The translations under genes were made by a program, and so were the position numbers. The notes beneath the pieces are model-generated. The model was not told the origin of the DNA. It was given only the letters and a program-made list of their open reading frames with translations, and searched no databases. From contig NZ_CP026692.1 in NCBI RefSeq assembly GCF_002949795.1, positions 1,609,501-1,673,500 on the forward strand: DNA of 64,000 nt, read 5' to 3'. Each line of letters opens with the position of its first letter. Positions within the stretch are counted from its first letter, which is position 1. The DNA comes from Nostoc sp. 'Lobaria pulmonaria (5183) cyanobiont' (GTDB lineage: Bacteria > Cyanobacteriota > Cyanobacteriia > Cyanobacteriales > Nostocaceae). Below, one piece after another: positions 8,199-17,601 of the stretch.

Positions 8199-9041
8199 AT
8201 GGTTAACCGTTTTACTTCCGTGAGTACTGCTCTCACACTTAAGGTAGTTGGAATAATCTGCATTTTGTCCTTTTTCGTTGACTTTTTGATTCTGTTGTTA
8301 CCCTTTCAACCCACCGATCGCGTATGGCAAATCAATTTGGGAACAGCCCTCGTCGATCGAGGAATTGTTCCTCTAGTCGGTTTGGGGCTTCTGTTTGCTG
8401 CCTATTGGATTGAGAATGCTGATGCAGCAAGCGATCGCCCCCAAGGTATCGATTTAAGATTTCCCGCTGCGATCATCTCCAGTATTTTAGGGTTGATGTT
8501 CTTGCTGATTTTTCCCCTGCACCTAAATAACGTCAATCAAGCCAAGGCTCAAACACTCAACCGAATCACCCAAGAAGCAGATCAGGCAGAAAATCAGCTG
8601 AACACTCGGTTATCGCAATTGCAAGCACAACTGAATACTGAGCAAGGAAAAGCGCAACTACAGCAGCTGCGAAACCAAACTAAAGCTCAGTTTAGTGAAA
8701 TACTCAAAGATGACCAAAAATATAAGCAAGCAATTGAAAGCTCTCAAATTCCCGCAAATATCAAAGAGTTACTGAAGAAGGCTAAAACAGATCCCCAAGC
8801 ACTTGATAAAGCTATCGAACAACAAACAGATATTCAAACGCTGCAAACTCAACAACTGAGCCAAGTTCGCCAGCGCCGAGACGAAACACTGCAACAAGCT
8901 AAAGATACTGCTTGGAAGTCTGGACTGCGGATTGGTATTAGCAGTTTGCTATTGTCCATTGGTTACATTATCATCGGCTGGACAGGCTTAAGAGGTAGGG
9001 GTGCTGTACAAGGTGGTAAACCTAGAGCTGCCGCACGCTAA
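8199..9041 (+). CDS. HpsJ-like membrane protein (hormogonium polysaccharide-associated)
   Basis: A 280-residue protein with N-terminal hydrophobic helices (about 11-35, 50-67 and 91-107), a long central Gln/Ala-rich coiled-coil region (about 115-235, with LNTRLSQLQAQLNTEQ) and a last helix near 243-262. This layout fits the HpsJ family named in Nostoc punctiforme, where the gene is linked to hormogonium polysaccharide and motility. The coiled coil is probably periplasmic. The neighbouring glycosyltransferase 126 bp downstream supports a role in glycan export. The name rests on resemblance to the family, not on a specific catalytic motif. Confidence 0.65.
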   Translation: MVNRFTSVSTALTLKVVGIICILSFFVDFLILLLPFQPTDRVWQINLGTALVDRGIVPLVGLGLLFAAYWIENADAASDRPQGIDLRFPAAIISSILGLMFLLIFPLHLNNVNQAKAQTLNRITQEADQAENQLNTRLSQLQAQLNTEQGKAQLQQLRNQTKAQFSEILKDDQKYKQAIESSQIPANIKELLKKAKTDPQALDKAIEQQTDIQTLQTQQLSQVRQRRDETLQQAKDTAWKSGLRIGISSLLLSIGYIIIGWTGLRGRGAVQGGKPRAAAR

Positions 9042-9167
9042 TCCACTATTGGCATGGCAGTAGGACGTATTCAAAAATTATTTACGGCTAATACTGCCAT
9101 GCGCCTAATAGTTAATAACCATAAAAAGGCAATTATCACTGAGTAAAATCGCTATAAAACTTGAGTA

Positions 9168-10076
9168 ATGTTCTCAATTTACATACTGACATATAACGAA
9201 GAACTAGATATTGCTGCTTGTATCGAATCGGCGATGTTATCAGATGACATCATTGTTGTGGATTCATGCAGTAGCGATCGCACTGTGGAAATCGCCAGTC
9301 GCTATCCCATCCGCGTTGTCCAACACGCTTTTGAAAGCCACGGACGCCAACGCACCTGGATGTTAGAGTCTATCCCCCCAAAGCATCAATGGGTTTACAT
9401 TCTCGAAGCTGACGAGCGCATGACACCAGAACTGTTTGCGGAATGCGAAAAGGCAAGTCAGAACCCAGACTACATCGGTTACTACGTGGCTGAACGCGTC
9501 ATGTTCATGAATCGTTGGATTCGCTACAGCACACAGTATCCCCGTTACCAAATGCGACTCTTCCGCCACGGGAAAGTCTGGTTTACGGACTACGGTCATA
9601 CTGAGCGAGAAGTTTGTGAGGGTGCAACTAGCTTTTTAAAAGAAACATACCCACACTACACTTGTAGCAAAGGTTTGAGCCGCTGGATTGATAAGCACAA
9701 CCGTTATTCTACGGATGAAGCTCAAGAAACATTGTATCAGCTAGAACAGGGCAAGGTTAACTGGCAAGATTTATTCTTTGGCAAATCAGAAGTCAAAAGA
9801 CGGCGTGCCCTGAAAGATTTGTCTTTGCGTTTGCCCGCCAGGCCGTTGCTACGGTTTATATATATGTATTTTATCTTAGGCGGATGTTTAGATGGACGCG
9901 CCGGAGTCGCTTGGTGTACATTGCAGGCATTCTACGAATACCTGATTTTGCTCAAAGTTTGGGAAATGAAGTATCTACCAAAACCTAATTTAGATACAAC
10001 AGCAATTTTGCTACAAGAGAGTACGCAACAGGTGCAGTGCGCGGATTCTGAAACTACACAGGTTGATGCGGCGTGA
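9168..10076 (+). CDS. family 2 glycosyltransferase
   Basis: A 302-residue GT-A fold enzyme with no signal peptide. FSIYILTYNEELDIAACI is the N-terminal nucleotide-binding strand, DSCSSDRT the second motif, and EADER takes the place of the metal-binding DxD. It resembles the WaaE/KdtX-like group of inverting glycosyltransferases that add sugars to lipopolysaccharide or exopolysaccharide at the inner face of the membrane. Substrate and acceptor are unknown. It follows the HpsJ-like gene on the same strand and ends before a palindromic repeat. Confidence 0.88.
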   Translation: MFSIYILTYNEELDIAACIESAMLSDDIIVVDSCSSDRTVEIASRYPIRVVQHAFESHGRQRTWMLESIPPKHQWVYILEADERMTPELFAECEKASQNPDYIGYYVAERVMFMNRWIRYSTQYPRYQMRLFRHGKVWFTDYGHTEREVCEGATSFLKETYPHYTCSKGLSRWIDKHNRYSTDEAQETLYQLEQGKVNWQDLFFGKSEVKRRRALKDLSLRLPARPLLRFIYMYFILGGCLDGRAGVAWCTLQAFYEYLILLKVWEMKYLPKPNLDTTAILLQESTQQVQCADSETTQVDAA

Positions 10077-10652
10077 AGAGAGGTGGAGATTTCCTGTATA
10101 GCGATCACAAAATCATAGCGTACCACAGATGTATTACACAGATCCCTGACTTCGTAAAAGTTGTCGGGGATCTTGCTTTTGATGATTCAAGACTAGATGA
10201 AAATTCCAAACTTTATAGTGGGTTCTATATTCAGGGCGGGCAGGATACTCACCCCACAAGATGGATAATTTATTTATTAGAAATACTTAATAAATTAATA
10301 TTTTTAACAAAATATTTTCATAAAAGCTACCCCTGCTCAAAAGTGAGTGATTGACCAGATAAAATAATTTATTAGTTTACCCTGTAGTACTTTCACAATC
10401 ATGAGCAGCTTTTGATTCAGCGCGGTAGATTAATGATACCTAAAAACTTGCAACAATGATTTACAAGTTTTCTAAAGAAAACTAACACCCTCTAAGAATA
10501 ACCAGTCGCCATCGGATGGGTTAATGTCTATGTGTATGCTTATAGGAAAATAGCTGATTTCCAGCAGCAGGTAACTTGCTAGTGTTGTAGACAGTTACTT
10601 GCGGTAGAATCTGCCAAAGTTAAAGCCTTCGGAATTTGACGAATCTGCTGGT
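10077..10652. other. intergenic region with palindromic repeat
   Basis: Some 575 bp without a convincing gene. It contains the hairpin at 10141-10172 and repetitive Nostoc-type sequence (GGGCGGGCAGGATACTCACC near 10235). A 93-codon frame here is rejected because it is built from the repeat. Confidence 0.6.
10141..10172. repeat. palindromic repeat / possible terminator of the glycosyltransferase gene
   Basis: GATCCCTGAC pairs with GTCGGGGATC (9 of 10) around a 12-nt loop and is followed by TTGCTTTT. It belongs to the same GATCCCCGACTTCTT palindrome family as 33814-33848 and 47441-47471. Confidence 0.7.
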
Positions 10653-11414
10653 ATGGATACGAATAACAAAAGTTCCTCTAGCTTCAAACAGGAGAATCGA
10701 GGCTTGGTAATCGATCGCCTAAAACAGGACTTAAAAAACGACCTGATTGCTGGCTTGTTGGTAATAATTCCCTTAGCAACCACTATCTGGCTGACAATTA
10801 CCATTGCGACTTGGGTAATCAACTTCCTCACCCAAATTCCCAAACAATTGAATCCCTTTGATGGGTTAAACCCATTTTTAGTAAATATATTTAATTTATT
10901 AGTAGGATTAGCTGTACCACTACTAAGTATATTACTGATGGGCTTGATGGCTCGGAATCTAGCTGGGCGGTGGTTGTTAGATTTTGGTGAGCGATTATTA
11001 CAGGCAATTTCTTTAGCAGGACAAGTATACAAAACTCTCAAACAGCTTTTAGAAACAATACTGAAAGATTCTAATGGCAAGTTTCGCCGGGTAATTTTGG
11101 TAGAGTACCCTCGCCGAGGAATTTGGGCGATCGCTTTTGTTACTGGTGCAATCAGCAGTGATATCCAAACCCAGATATCTCGCCCTGTGCTAAGTGTTTT
11201 TATCCCCACCACCCAAAATCCGACTACCGGATGGTACGCAGTCGTTCCTGAAGACGAGGTGGTGAACCTCTCCATGTCGATTGAAGACGCCTTTAAAATA
11301 GTTGTATCAGGTGGCATTGTCGCCTCCAATACGCCTTTGGTTTTCCCCAAATCCACACTGGAAGTGAAACACGACGAAATCAAGCAGCAGGTTATTCCCG
11401 TTGAAGAAACTTAA
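10653..11414 (+). CDS. DUF502 family membrane protein
   Basis: A 253-residue protein with two strong hydrophobic stretches (about 31-58 and 72-101, the second containing NLLVGLAVPLLSILLMGLMA), then a soluble C-terminal domain with the family motif VEYPRRGIWAIAFVTG. DUF502 proteins are widespread in cyanobacteria and plants and sit in membranes; their biochemical role is not established. The start is ATG at 10653. It lies 122 bp upstream of nusB in the same direction, so the two may share a transcript. A long antisense frame opposite it is a shadow. Confidence 0.88.
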   Translation: MDTNNKSSSSFKQENRGLVIDRLKQDLKNDLIAGLLVIIPLATTIWLTITIATWVINFLTQIPKQLNPFDGLNPFLVNIFNLLVGLAVPLLSILLMGLMARNLAGRWLLDFGERLLQAISLAGQVYKTLKQLLETILKDSNGKFRRVILVEYPRRGIWAIAFVTGAISSDIQTQISRPVLSVFIPTTQNPTTGWYAVVPEDEVVNLSMSIEDAFKIVVSGGIVASNTPLVFPKSTLEVKHDEIKQQVIPVEET

Positions 11415-11536
11415 AATCAATCTGGCATAGTCACAAGCAAATGCGTAATGTTGTTGTTTAACTGTGCCAAAATTGATAGGCTTATAAGTTTGTCTTGCCT
11501 AGTTAATCAGTTCTCGCACAATCACCCCTCAGTTTT

Positions 11537-12178
11537 ATGCAACCTCGTAAACCCCAGCAAATTGCTCGTGAATTGGCGCTTTTAAGCCTCAGCCAATTGC
11601 CAGTCAACCCAAAGAAATTAGAGAAATTGGAAGACGATCAACTAGTATCCAAGTTGCTACTAGGAGCAGTACGCACTCTGACCTCAGAAGTACAAGATAC
11701 CCTCGATAATGCCGCAGGTGAACTACAACGCAGTAACGATCGCCTCTTAAGTAGCCAAACTCGGGCCTCCGACCTCAATACTGCTAGAACCATGCTTCAA
11801 GAAGCGATCGGCTGCACCCAGACAGCAATCAATCAGTTGGGTACAGCACTTGATTTCCCAGTATTGATTCAGTTAGCTAATCAGGACAAGGGAGTTCGGA
11901 ATTACGCCAAAGAGCTTGTGATTACCGTCAACGAAAATCGACACATTATAGATGAACTCATTTCTGCTGCCTTAGTAGATTGGCAAGTAACTCGTCTCGC
12001 CCAAATTGACCGCGATATCTTGCAAATCGCTGTGGCAGAAATGAAGTTCTTAGGAGTTCCAGACAGTATTGCCATCAATGAAGCTGTGGAGCTAGCCAAA
12101 CGCTACAGTGGAGACGATGGTCATCGCTTTATTAATGGTGTTTTGCGCCGAGTCACTGAGCAGAAAAAAACTGCGTAG
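11537..12178 (+). CDS. nusB: transcription antitermination factor NusB
   Basis: A 213-residue protein whose C-terminal half carries the NusB signature ([18 protein letters not shown], then FINGVLRRV). NusB binds boxA RNA with NusE/S10 and promotes rRNA antitermination. The protein is about 70 residues longer than E. coli NusB because of an insert at roughly 45-110 (alanine- and glutamine-rich), usual for cyanobacterial forms. ATG at 11537 is the only suitable start. Two small hairpins follow (12228-12243 and 12250-12267), which might end the transcript before ftsY. Confidence 0.95.
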   Translation: MQPRKPQQIARELALLSLSQLPVNPKKLEKLEDDQLVSKLLLGAVRTLTSEVQDTLDNAAGELQRSNDRLLSSQTRASDLNTARTMLQEAIGCTQTAINQLGTALDFPVLIQLANQDKGVRNYAKELVITVNENRHIIDELISAALVDWQVTRLAQIDRDILQIAVAEMKFLGVPDSIAINEAVELAKRYSGDDGHRFINGVLRRVTEQKKTA

Positions 12179-12227
12179 TACTGCCGCGGAATTCATAATT
12201 TCTATACTGCTGTGGAAAAAAGTCTGT

Positions 12228-12267
12228 AGCCGCTTCTGCGGCTTCCTCCAAGGGAAACTTCTCCCTT
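12228..12267 (+). terminator. paired hairpins downstream of nusB
   Basis: AGCCGC-TTCT-GCGGCT (12228-12243) is followed directly by AAGGGA...TCCCTT (12250-12267) and TGAGAG. The stems are short and there is no clean U-tract, so termination is only a possibility. Confidence 0.35.
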
Positions 12268-12440
12268 TGAGAGTAAGAGTAAATCTACACTAACGCAAAA
12301 AACTCTCTGTTGTAACGATTCTCCTCAAACGGGCGTTGAAAGGTGAGGATAACCCGAAAGTTTTCACCCCAAGAAAAAGTGCAAAGTTAAATTAAACTCA
12401 TAACTTATAACTTATAACTCATATAACTAATACTGCTGCA

Positions 12441-14102
12441 ATGGTTTTTAATTGGTTCCGTCGTCAACATAACGATTCCTCTAACACTCCCTCTGATAAG
12501 AAACAGGAAGAAACTTCTCCTGCACAAGAACCCCAACCAGAGCCAGCCAAAACCTCAACGCCAACTGCTGAAACTGCACCAGACACAACGACAGACTTAT
12601 TGGCATTTGCTAAAGCAGCCTACAAAAATATTCAGCAAAAACAGCAAGTTGAGGTAGTAGAAACCCCACCCGATCCAGCAGATACCTTAGCATCATTAAT
12701 ACAACCTGAAACCGTAGAAACGGTCATTGCAGAAATCACTGAAGCAGAAGCAACTGAGGAACCTGCTAGTATAATCGTAGAAACTACACAGTCAGAAGTT
12801 CAAGCTCCTAGTGAGGAAGAAATTACAGAAGATTCCTCAGTGGCAGCAATTGCCGCTCGGCCAGATGTTTCCAGTTCAGAACTCACGGCAAGTGAAGTTG
12901 AACCAACACCCACCGAACCACTAGCTACGCCAGAGGCAACACAGCCAACAGCACCATCCTTCTTAGAACGGGCGGCGGCAGAACGGCAAGCCAAGCTAGA
13001 ACAACTAATAGCCACTGCCATTGAAGTTCCAGAACCGGAGGTAGTACAGCCAGTAGCGACAACCTCAGAAACAGGAGAGGAAATTTCTGGACTGCTATTT
13101 GATGATGGCTTTGTCTGGTCAGCGAAAGTTCTAGCAGCTCAAGGTAGAAGTGCAGAAGACGTTTCTATTGAAGAAATTACCTGGCTGAAAAAGCTTCGGC
13201 AAGGATTAGACAAAACTCGCCGTAGTATTCTCAACCAACTGAAGGCGATCGTTGGTCAAGGGCCGCTAAACCTTGCTGCTGTGACGGAAATTGAGGCATT
13301 GCTTTTGCAAGCTGATGTGGGTGTAGAGGCGACAGACTTTATTATCAATGCCCTCCAGACAAAACTTCGAGAAGAAGTTACCGCACCCGAAGAAGCGATC
13401 GCTTTCCTGAAAAAAATTCTCCGGGATATGCTGGATGCACCGAGCAAAACATCCCACAAAACTACCTTTACCCCAGAAAAAGAAACCTTGAATATTTGGT
13501 TAATTACTGGGGTGAATGGTGCTGGTAAAACCACCACTATCGGTAAAATTGCCCATCTTGGACAAAAATCTGGCTATAAATGCCTGATTGGGGCAGCAGA
13601 CACCTTCCGCGCCGCTGCCGTGGAACAGGTGAAGGTTTGGGGTAGTAGAAGCGGCGTGGATGTAATTGCCAATCCAGGAAAGAATACAGATCCGGCAGCA
13701 GTTGTATTTGATGCGATCGCGGCCGCCCAAGCACGTCAAACCGAATTACTTCTGGTAGATACAGCTGGGCGACTGCAAAACAAGAAAAATTTAATGGATG
13801 AACTCGGTAAAATCCGACGAATTATCGATAAAAAAGCCCCAAATGCCAAGGTAGAATCACTATTGGTTTTAGATGCCACTTTAGGTCAAAATGGACTGCG
13901 GCAAGCTGAAGTTTTTTCCCAAGCTGCCCAACTCAGTGGTGTTGTCTTAACCAAGCTGGATGGTACTGCCAAAGGCGGCGTTGCCCTTGCCGTTGTGCAG
14001 CAGCTAGGTTTACCCATTCGCTTTATTGGTGCTGGCGAAGGAATTGAAGACCTACGCCCCTTTTCGAGCTATGAGTTTGTCGAAGCTCTCTTGAGTGGTT
14101 AG
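12441..14102 (+). CDS. ftsY: signal recognition particle receptor FtsY
   Basis: A 553-residue SRP GTPase. The first 215 or so residues are an acidic Glu/Pro/Thr-rich A domain used for membrane association, followed by the N helical bundle (from about 225) and the G domain with GVNGAGKTTTIGK (G1), DTFRAAA, DTAGR (G3), TKLDG (G4) and GAGEG. It docks the SRP-ribosome complex at the plasma or thylakoid membrane for co-translational insertion. The start is ATG at 12441. It is followed by a MITE-like element and a long spacer. Confidence 0.97.
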   Translation: MVFNWFRRQHNDSSNTPSDKKQEETSPAQEPQPEPAKTSTPTAETAPDTTTDLLAFAKAAYKNIQQKQQVEVVETPPDPADTLASLIQPETVETVIAEITEAEATEEPASIIVETTQSEVQAPSEEEITEDSSVAAIAARPDVSSSELTASEVEPTPTEPLATPEATQPTAPSFLERAAAERQAKLEQLIATAIEVPEPEVVQPVATTSETGEEISGLLFDDGFVWSAKVLAAQGRSAEDVSIEEITWLKKLRQGLDKTRRSILNQLKAIVGQGPLNLAAVTEIEALLLQADVGVEATDFIINALQTKLREEVTAPEEAIAFLKKILRDMLDAPSKTSHKTTFTPEKETLNIWLITGVNGAGKTTTIGKIAHLGQKSGYKCLIGAADTFRAAAVEQVKVWGSRSGVDVIANPGKNTDPAAVVFDAIAAAQARQTELLLVDTAGRLQNKKNLMDELGKIRRIIDKKAPNAKVESLLVLDATLGQNGLRQAEVFSQAAQLSGVVLTKLDGTAKGGVALAVVQQLGLPIRFIGAGEGIEDLRPFSSYEFVEALLSG

Positions 14103-15451
14103 TTGAAAAATTTCGAGTTAAAAATTTTTCTTAACAAACTTAGGACTTACGCAATACTGTATGATTCTTCTCTGGGAGACACTGCGTGTTGGCGTAAGCT
14201 TCTGACGGAGAAAGAGATTCGATAAATTAAGCTTTTTAGCTATTTTTTCGTAAGTCCTAAAGCTGATAAATTTAGGGATGACCGATCTGTTATTATCACT
14301 TCAACTAACTAGAAACAGCTCAAGTCCTAAAATTATGAATTTGTCACAATAAATGGGTGACTTTTGCTAAAATTTCTAGCTAATGCCCTTTTTGAAGTCT
14401 TAAACGGGCTTTTTAAATGTAGTAGTACGGTATTTAGTGCGACATACAAAAGCCCCTAGACTTTCATCTTGCAGCAATTGAAAAGGGAATCGAGACGCTC
14501 ACCCCCACACAACTATATTGTGGGATGGACAGCAGTCTCAGTGGTGAGCAGTGCGTTGGGGAACCAGCGCGGCTCATTTCAGCGCTACGGGAGGTTTTCC
14601 CTCCATAGGTGTCTGGTGTTGGCTATGGCGACTTGTTCGTGCAACGTCTCTCGATAGGTTTGAATTCTAATGGTTAAATGAAAACACTCTTTCTGACTTT
14701 TGACTTAAATTTATTGGAAGATGTTTCTTCTATTTTTAGTGTCATATCTTCTATTCATATCTTACACTTACCAAATGACTTACCCCTAAAATAAATTACA
14801 GGCTAATGGTTTAACTCTGTTACAGCTGACTCAAAAGATAGAGTTACTTCACTTTTGTCCCGTTTTGATGGGTTTAAGTTTTGCGTCTTCAGCAACTCAA
14901 AATTCGCAAAACGAGAAATTAAAAATGGAAAAGCTCAATCTTGGCGATTATCCCGGCAACTATGGTATACAAATTAAGTATTTGAAGACTTATTTATATA
15001 TTCTCAGATTTGGGAATGAGTGTAAGTCTGTTTTTTACCAAGCCAAGCTCGATTTGAGCGCTTATAGAGGTTTTCACTCAAAAACTTGTAGTCTCCTAGT
15101 TTCCTCTGCCCAAACAGTCCCTCGGAAAGCGTTATAAATTATTCTTTGAATAAAGTATTTTTATGACTTTAGAGATATGCTTTGGGAATTAAGCTATGAA
15201 AAAATGAAAAGCTTTCTGAAATATCAGCAAAACTAGTAATTTTTACGGGTAAAGTTTGGACTAAAAATACATGATTTGAAATTACTAATATTCCATTAGA
15301 AATACAAGAAGCAAATAAAATACTTATAAAATTTGCCTGTTACGTCTTTATACTCTTGCTAAAATGACAAGTCTTGTCTAAATATGGTTTAGCAATGCCA
15401 AAAGATTTATAAGTAATCTAAAATCTGCCAATATAAAGTGCAATAATACCT
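14103..15451. other. long intergenic region between ftsY and the PP2C gene
   Basis: About 1.35 kb. It contains the inverted-repeat element at 14140-14260 and a weak hairpin with GCCC/GGGC arms and a T-run near 14384-14412. Two frames (14469-14657 and 14865-15137) have no ribosome binding site and unconvincing composition, so I do not call them. The last 300 bp are AT-rich and should hold the promoter for the phosphatase gene. Confidence 0.6.
14140..14260. mobile_element. MITE-like element with 12-bp terminal inverted repeats
   Basis: TTAGGACTTACG (14140-14151) and its exact complement CGTAAGTCCTAA (14249-14260) bound a 121-bp unit without coding capacity. The inner part carries TCTCTGGGAGACACTGCG, a phrase common in Nostoc spacers. 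No obvious target duplication is seen at the ends. It is probably a non-autonomous transposon remnant moved by a transposase elsewhere in the genome. Confidence 0.7.
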
Positions 15452-16843
15452 GTGCCTGTGTCTCAACTGCCCTCTCAACCCATTGATAATAATAGTAGTG
15501 CCGCGACGGATGTCACACCAGTCGTGGCACTTAAAGAACTCGTGGCAAGGTTGCACCGGGAACAGAACAAAATTCAAGATTTGCTAAGTTCTTTAGGATT
15601 TGCCCTGAGAAGTTTTAATAATTTGAATCAGTTTTTGGAACTGATTCCGCTGATGGCAACAAGAGTGACAGATGCAGACGGTAGCGCCCTGTTTCTCTAC
15701 AAACCTAATGGTCAAGTCAGGTTAGAACAGTTACATTGGCAAGATAGTGGCCAGCGCAAGAATATCCGCAAAGCGCTAGAAATAGCCAGTAGTCAAATCA
15801 CGCTTTTGCCAAATACTGCCCCCCTAGCTAATGCCACAGGAATTTTAGATGACCAGATGCATCGCTATTTGGGGCCAGATGTACAAATCTTTGGTACGGC
15901 AATTCTGGTAAAGCATACAGAACGGGGATGGCTCTATGTCTTGAGCCGCGATCCAGAATATAGTTGGACAGAAACTAGGCAAAAGTTAGTTAGGTTAGTG
16001 GCAGACCAAACAGCAGTAGCGATCGAAAACGATGAACTAGCTGTAGAACTAAGAAAAAAAGAACGCCTAGACCAAGAACTAGAAATTGGCGCAGAAATTC
16101 AACGGCGACTTCTACCACGTCAATGCCCTACAGTTCCTGGTGCAGTCCTAGCGGCACGTTGTAAACCTGCCAATCGCGTCGGCGGAGACTACTACGACTT
16201 TATTGCTACCAATCATAATAAGATTCAGCCCAAGATCAAAGGTGGCACCGAAACTAGTCGCTGGGGTTTGGTTATTGGAGATGTCATGGGCAAAGGTGTC
16301 CCTGCTGGGCTGATTATGACGATGATGCGGGGAATGCTACGAGGAGAAGTGCTACATGGTAATTCCCCCGCCAGAATTCTACAAAACTTAAATAGAGTTA
16401 TGTATGCGGATTTGGAAAATTCCCATCGCTTTGTAACACTATTTTACTCCGAATATAACCCCTACAGCCGAATTCTGTCTTATAGCAATGCGGCACACAA
16501 TCCTCCCTTGTGGTGGCACGCAGCTACAAAAACTGTCACCCGTTTAGATACTTTGGGAATGTTAATCGGTTTGGATGCCAACAGCCAATATGAAGATGCC
16601 CAGGCACAGTTAGAGCCTGGGGATACAATTATTTACTATACAGATGGTTTGACCGATGCTGCTGCTGCTGGTGGCGATCGCTTTGATGAAGACAATTTTG
16701 TTGCTGGCTTCAATACTGCTTGTAAATACTGCAATGGGCCAGAGGAGATTGTGGATTACTTATTTGACCAAGTTCAGCAATTCATCGGTGGTGATAAACA
16801 AAACACTGATGATATGACACTAGTTGTTCTGCAAATTTTATAA
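15452..16843 (+). CDS. GAF domain PP2C-type protein serine phosphatase (RsbU/SpoIIE-like)
   Basis: A 463-residue cytoplasmic regulator. A GAF-like sensor domain covers about 45-195, a short coiled linker follows (ELRKKERLDQELEIGAEIQ), and the rest is a SpoIIE/RsbU PP2C phosphatase with metal-binding aspartates in GGDYYDF, GDVMGKGVPAG, YYTDGLTDA and DDMTLVV. Such enzymes dephosphorylate STAS-type anti-sigma antagonists in partner switching. The start is GTG at 15452, with a second GTG two codons on; neither has a strong ribosome binding site. No anti-sigma or STAS gene adjoins it, so its partner is elsewhere. Confidence 0.9.
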   Translation: MPVSQLPSQPIDNNSSAATDVTPVVALKELVARLHREQNKIQDLLSSLGFALRSFNNLNQFLELIPLMATRVTDADGSALFLYKPNGQVRLEQLHWQDSGQRKNIRKALEIASSQITLLPNTAPLANATGILDDQMHRYLGPDVQIFGTAILVKHTERGWLYVLSRDPEYSWTETRQKLVRLVADQTAVAIENDELAVELRKKERLDQELEIGAEIQRRLLPRQCPTVPGAVLAARCKPANRVGGDYYDFIATNHNKIQPKIKGGTETSRWGLVIGDVMGKGVPAGLIMTMMRGMLRGEVLHGNSPARILQNLNRVMYADLENSHRFVTLFYSEYNPYSRILSYSNAAHNPPLWWHAATKTVTRLDTLGMLIGLDANSQYEDAQAQLEPGDTIIYYTDGLTDAAAAGGDRFDEDNFVAGFNTACKYCNGPEEIVDYLFDQVQQFIGGDKQNTDDMTLVVLQIL

Positions 16844-17251
16844 TTATTGGGCATTTATACTCGGTCAAGTCATGAGTCAATGCTTGGGGTTATGGTGACA
16901 GAGGATTCACCACAGTGATTTTACTAAATTTAATTTTTTATTTATTTTTATTTAAATTTTCGTAGCGATCGCCCAAATGGTTGTACATCAACCTTTTTTG
17001 GTGAATTGTTTGTATTTAGCCTTTCGGATAATACATAAAAAATGATCGTTAGAATACTTTTCTGTTCAATTAAAAACTATATATTTTGCACATCTAGCAC
17101 AGTAGGAAACGCTAAGGGGGAGAGCAGGTAAAAGGTAAAAGGTACAAGGTAAAAAGTAAAAGGTAAATTTACTTCTTCATTTTTGCTTTCTTTCTATCCT
17201 TGTGACGCAAGCATTTAGTCTGCTCACTTTTGGCGTTTTAATTTTTTCTTT

Positions 17252-17292
17252 CTCCGCCGTAGCAAGTTCACAACAGCTACGACGGAGTTTTG
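17252..17292 (+). terminator. strong hairpin followed by T-rich sequence
   Basis: CTCCGCCGTAGC (17252-17263) pairs with GCTACGACGGAG (17276-17287; 11 of 12 positions) and is followed by TTTTGCTTT. It lies about 400 bp after the phosphatase gene, so it may end a long 3' region or be a dispersed repeat. Confidence 0.5.
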
Positions 17293-17333
17293 CTTTATTT
17301 ATTTCTTAGGTCTAGACTTGGTTATTTTAAAAT

Positions 17334-17402
17334 AATTCGTAATTGGTAATGACGCTTTCTAGCGCAGCGTCTCATAAAGAGTGTCATTACGAATTAGTAA
17401 TT
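17334..17402. repeat. imperfect inverted repeat (fold-back element)
   Basis: The two 23-bp ends, beginning AATTCGTAATTGGTAATGAC and ending CATTACGAATTAGTAATT, match at about 19 of 23 positions around a 23-bp centre. It resembles dispersed Nostoc fold-back repeats and has no coding content. Confidence 0.6.
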
Positions 17403-17601
17403 AGTTAAACTTCTTTAGTATTTAAGTTACTAACCCTCATTTAATAATTTGTCAAGATATACAGCAAAATTCAGAATTCAGAATTCAAGAGTAAAACACA
17501 CTTTATATCTGGGTAACAGACGAATCGTTGTGTACCTCACTTTCCTTGAAATCTCCTGTCTCTGAAAACATTTTAGATGAAGAAAAATTTAGATAGCTAT
17601 T

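Larger units (their letters stand above)
16844..17601. other. intergenic region with hairpins and short repeats
   Basis: About 760 bp without a gene. It holds a run of AAGGTAAA-type short repeats (about 17126-17166), a terminator-like hairpin (17252-17292), a 69-bp inverted repeat (17334-17402) and TTCAGAATTCAGAATTC repeats near 17470. Confidence 0.7.

Noticed and set aside
10073-10354. 93-codon frame overlapping the end of the glycosyltransferase
   Set aside because: It reads through the palindromic repeat at 10141-10172 and other dispersed repeat sequence; no ribosome binding site.
10595-11383. 262-codon minus-strand frame opposite the DUF502 gene
   Set aside because: It lies entirely within a gene with clear family motifs and has biased, unstructured composition; it is an antisense shadow.
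14469-15137. Two frames of 62 and 90 codons in the spacer before the PP2C gene
   Set aside because: No ribosome binding sites, repeat-derived or AT-driven sequence, no recognisable motifs.
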